Source: a bacterium | Lineage (GTDB): Bacteria; Patescibacteriota; Minisyncoccia; Minisyncoccales; UBA10102 | Direction of reading: 5' to 3' | DNA: 6,759 nt | Assembly (NCBI GenBank): GCA_030698465.1 | Contig: JAUYJZ010000008.1 | Span: forward strand, 1 to 6,759 | Part shown: piece after piece, positions 5,981 through 6,759 of the stretch | Layout: every line of letters begins with the position of its first letter | Numbering within the stretch: the first letter of the stretch is position 1 | Made by a program: the position numbers and the translations under genes | Notes under the pieces: model-generated | What the model was told of the DNA's origin: nothing | Seen by the model: the letters and a program-made list of their open reading frames with translations, nothing else | Database searches by the model: none

Positions 5981-6140
5981 TCAACCCCGACACCAACTTT
6001 GCCTGTGTATTACCTGCGCAGTGCGTGCACCGAATAGGTGCATCCTTTGTGGGGCGAAGCGCTGCGCCCATGAAAGGATGTTGCTATTCGCAACTCGCGC
6101 TTCGCTTGTTCTTTGATCGCAAAGTTTGGTGCGGGGTCAA
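5981..6140 (-). other. Structured non-coding region: candidate small RNA or leader RNA upstream of tsaC
   Basis: Bases 5984-6002 and 6119-6137 are inverted repeats that form 18 base pairs (ACCCCG, CACCAA and CTTTGC blocks) with two single-base bulges. Between them lies a 58-base hairpin (6032-6089), flanked by exactly 29 bases on each side (6003-6031 and 6090-6118). The result is a closing helix, a large symmetric internal loop and an apical hairpin, then a terminator on the minus strand. The direction is inferred from that terminator and from the neighbouring genes. The topology resembles 6S RNA, but no conserved 6S sequence was recognised. An alternative is a riboswitch-like leader. No open reading frame here resembles a protein, and a promoter for it is not clear. 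Confidence 0.55.
6032..6089. repeat. Long near-perfect hairpin (apical arm of the structured region)
   Basis: GAATAG (6032-6037) pairs with CTATTC (6084-6089). After a three-by-three internal loop, CATCCTTT (6041-6048) pairs with AAAGGATG (6073-6080). GGGCG (6052-6056) then pairs with CGCCC (6065-6069) around an 8-base loop containing AGCGCT. About 20 base pairs are formed. An alternative short hairpin, TGCACC (6026-6031) with GGTGCA (6037-6042), would compete with its base. Confidence 0.75.
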
Positions 6141-6143
6141 TGT

Positions 6144-6173
6144 GGAAAACTGCCCTTATCCTCTCAGTTTTCC
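6144..6173. repeat. Hairpin spanning the stop codon of the nucleotidyltransferase gene
   Basis: GGAAAACTG (6144-6152) and CAGTTTTCC (6165-6173) form a perfect 9-bp inverted repeat with a 12-base loop that contains the TAA stop (6158-6156, minus strand). No U-tract follows on the minus strand (ACATTG), so it is not a standard terminator. It could protect the 3' end of the mRNA or be the first hairpin of the adjacent structured RNA. Confidence 0.55.
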
Positions 6174-6759
6174 AGCTGCTCTATATAGGCTGTCGGGTGA
6201 AGAAATGGGAATCCAATTTTCCGTCACCACAAAAAAGAGGGGCTCTTTTTGTAGAAGATTTTGAACGTAATCGGTAAACTCATATTCTCCTCTCAAAGAT
6301 TTTTCAATATCTATATTGAACACCGAGGGGTCTAAACAGTAAAGGCCCGCGTTTACCAAATTGCTTTCTGGATTTTTCGGTTTCTCCACCAACTCTTTTA
6401 CCCGCTCGCCTTCTGTAACCGCTACCCCAAACTGGGAGGGATTATCCACCCTCCCCAGGAGGATAGATGGGCATCTTTGCAAAAGTTTTTCAATGTCTGC
6501 CTTGGCATACAAATCGTCCCCGTACATCAAAAGAAACCTTCCTTTAAGGTGGGGCAAGGCAAGCTTTGCTGCATGCCCCGTGCCCAGTTGTTCCTCCTGC
6601 CAGACATAGGTAAGCTTCATGCCTTTATACAGGGGCCCAAAGTACTTCTTGATTGCCTCTCCCTTGTACCCGATAACCAAAATAACCTCATCCACCAGGC
6701 CTTGGAGCTGTTCTAGATTGCGTTCCAAAATGCTCTTTCCCATCACTCGCAAGAGGGGT
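6156..6759 (-). CDS. Sugar nucleotidyltransferase (GlmU N-domain/RmlA-like), 5' end outside window
   Basis: Transfers a nucleotidyl group from an NTP to a sugar 1-phosphate, making an activated sugar for wall, capsule or glycan synthesis in the cytosol. The frame is open to the window edge: PLLRVMGKSILE at the visible N-terminus matches the family's KPLxPVxGKPIL block, so the GxGTRL nucleotide loop lies just outside. The TTG at 6752 is therefore not the start. About 200 residues are visible, with QLGTGHA (57-63), YGDD (79-82), DNPSQFGV (105-112), VEKP (124-127), NAG (136-138) and GEYEFTD near the end. QLGTGHA, YGD and GEYxxTD are especially GlmU-like, but no C-terminal left-handed beta-helix acetyltransferase domain follows: the protein stops at 6156. 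A UTP-glucose-1-phosphate or dTDP-sugar enzyme is equally possible. The product is not resolved beyond the family. Confidence 0.88.
   Translation of the reverse strand, partial: PLLRVMGKSILERNLEQLQGLVDEVILVIGYKGEAIKKYFGPLYKGMKLTYVWQEEQLGTGHAAKLALPHLKGRFLLMYGDDLYAKADIEKLLQRCPSILLGRVDNPSQFGVAVTEGERVKELVEKPKNPESNLVNAGLYCLDPSVFNIDIEKSLRGEYEFTDYVQNLLQKEPLFFVVTENWIPISSPDSLYRAAGKLRG

Noticed and set aside
5957..5984. TTGACA on the minus strand (5984-5979) as the -35 of a tsaC promoter
   Set aside because: At 16-18 bases the sequence is GTGTCT-like, with no -10 box, and the following terminator would stop such a transcript; the hexamer is better explained as the edge of the closing helix.
5897..6155. 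Match to known glycine, tetrahydrofolate or SAM riboswitches
   Set aside because: Short strings such as GCGAAGCGCGAG recall parts of the tetrahydrofolate riboswitch, but the remaining conserved elements were not found by eye; a covariance search is needed to settle it.
6025..6264. Plus-strand and minus-strand open frames of 65-79 codons over the structured gap
   Set aside because: They run across the palindromes and into neighbouring genes, with no start signals or recognisable protein features; the palindromic base pairing explains the sequence better.
1..6759. CRISPR array, insertion sequence, toxin-antitoxin or phage/defence genes
   Set aside because: No regularly spaced direct repeats, transposase, integrase or recognisable defence proteins occur; all sizeable frames are accounted for by housekeeping-type genes.

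Overview
The window suggests a member of the Candidate Phyla Radiation (Patescibacteria), most likely a Parcubacteria-like lineage. The reasons are the style of the proteins (compact FolD with altered motifs, a 444-residue GlyA, a type IA topoisomerase ending in three zinc ribbons), tight spacing, almost no recognisable Shine-Dalgarno sequences and a tRNA without encoded CCA. This is an inference from protein character; no rRNA is present and no search was run.

Layout. Bases 1-1225 read rightwards: the 3' part of topA (its 5' end is off the window), a consensus-like promoter embedded in the topA stop codon, a tRNA-Leu-like 5' relic, and an intact tRNA-Leu(CAA). Bases 1226-1359 are a convergent intergenic region with nested inverted repeats. 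Everything from 1360 to 6759 is encoded leftwards. In order of transcription it is: a sugar nucleotidyltransferase (5' end off the window), a strongly structured gap of about 260 bases ending in an intrinsic terminator, then tsaC, a 12-helix MFS permease, glyA, folD and a PAP2 phosphatase. tsaC-MFS are separated by 2 bases and folD-PAP2 overlap by 8, so these look like co-transcribed pairs. MFS-glyA (59 bases) and glyA-folD (50 bases) have short gaps.

Function. GlyA and FolD are consecutive enzymes of one-carbon metabolism: serine to glycine plus methylene-THF, then methenyl- and formyl-THF. TsaC makes threonylcarbamoyl-AMP for tRNA t6A modification. PAP2 probably recycles a lipid pyrophosphate carrier. 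The MFS substrate is unknown.

The least ordinary parts are the non-coding ones. Bases 5981-6140 can fold into an 18-bp closing helix, a symmetric 29 x 29 internal loop and a 58-base apical hairpin, followed on the minus strand by a good intrinsic terminator just before tsaC. An extended -10 box lies 5 bases before the tsaC ATG, suggesting a leaderless transcript. The region could be a structured small RNA (its topology recalls 6S RNA) or a leader/attenuator; this is unproven. No CRISPR, insertion sequence or defence system was seen.
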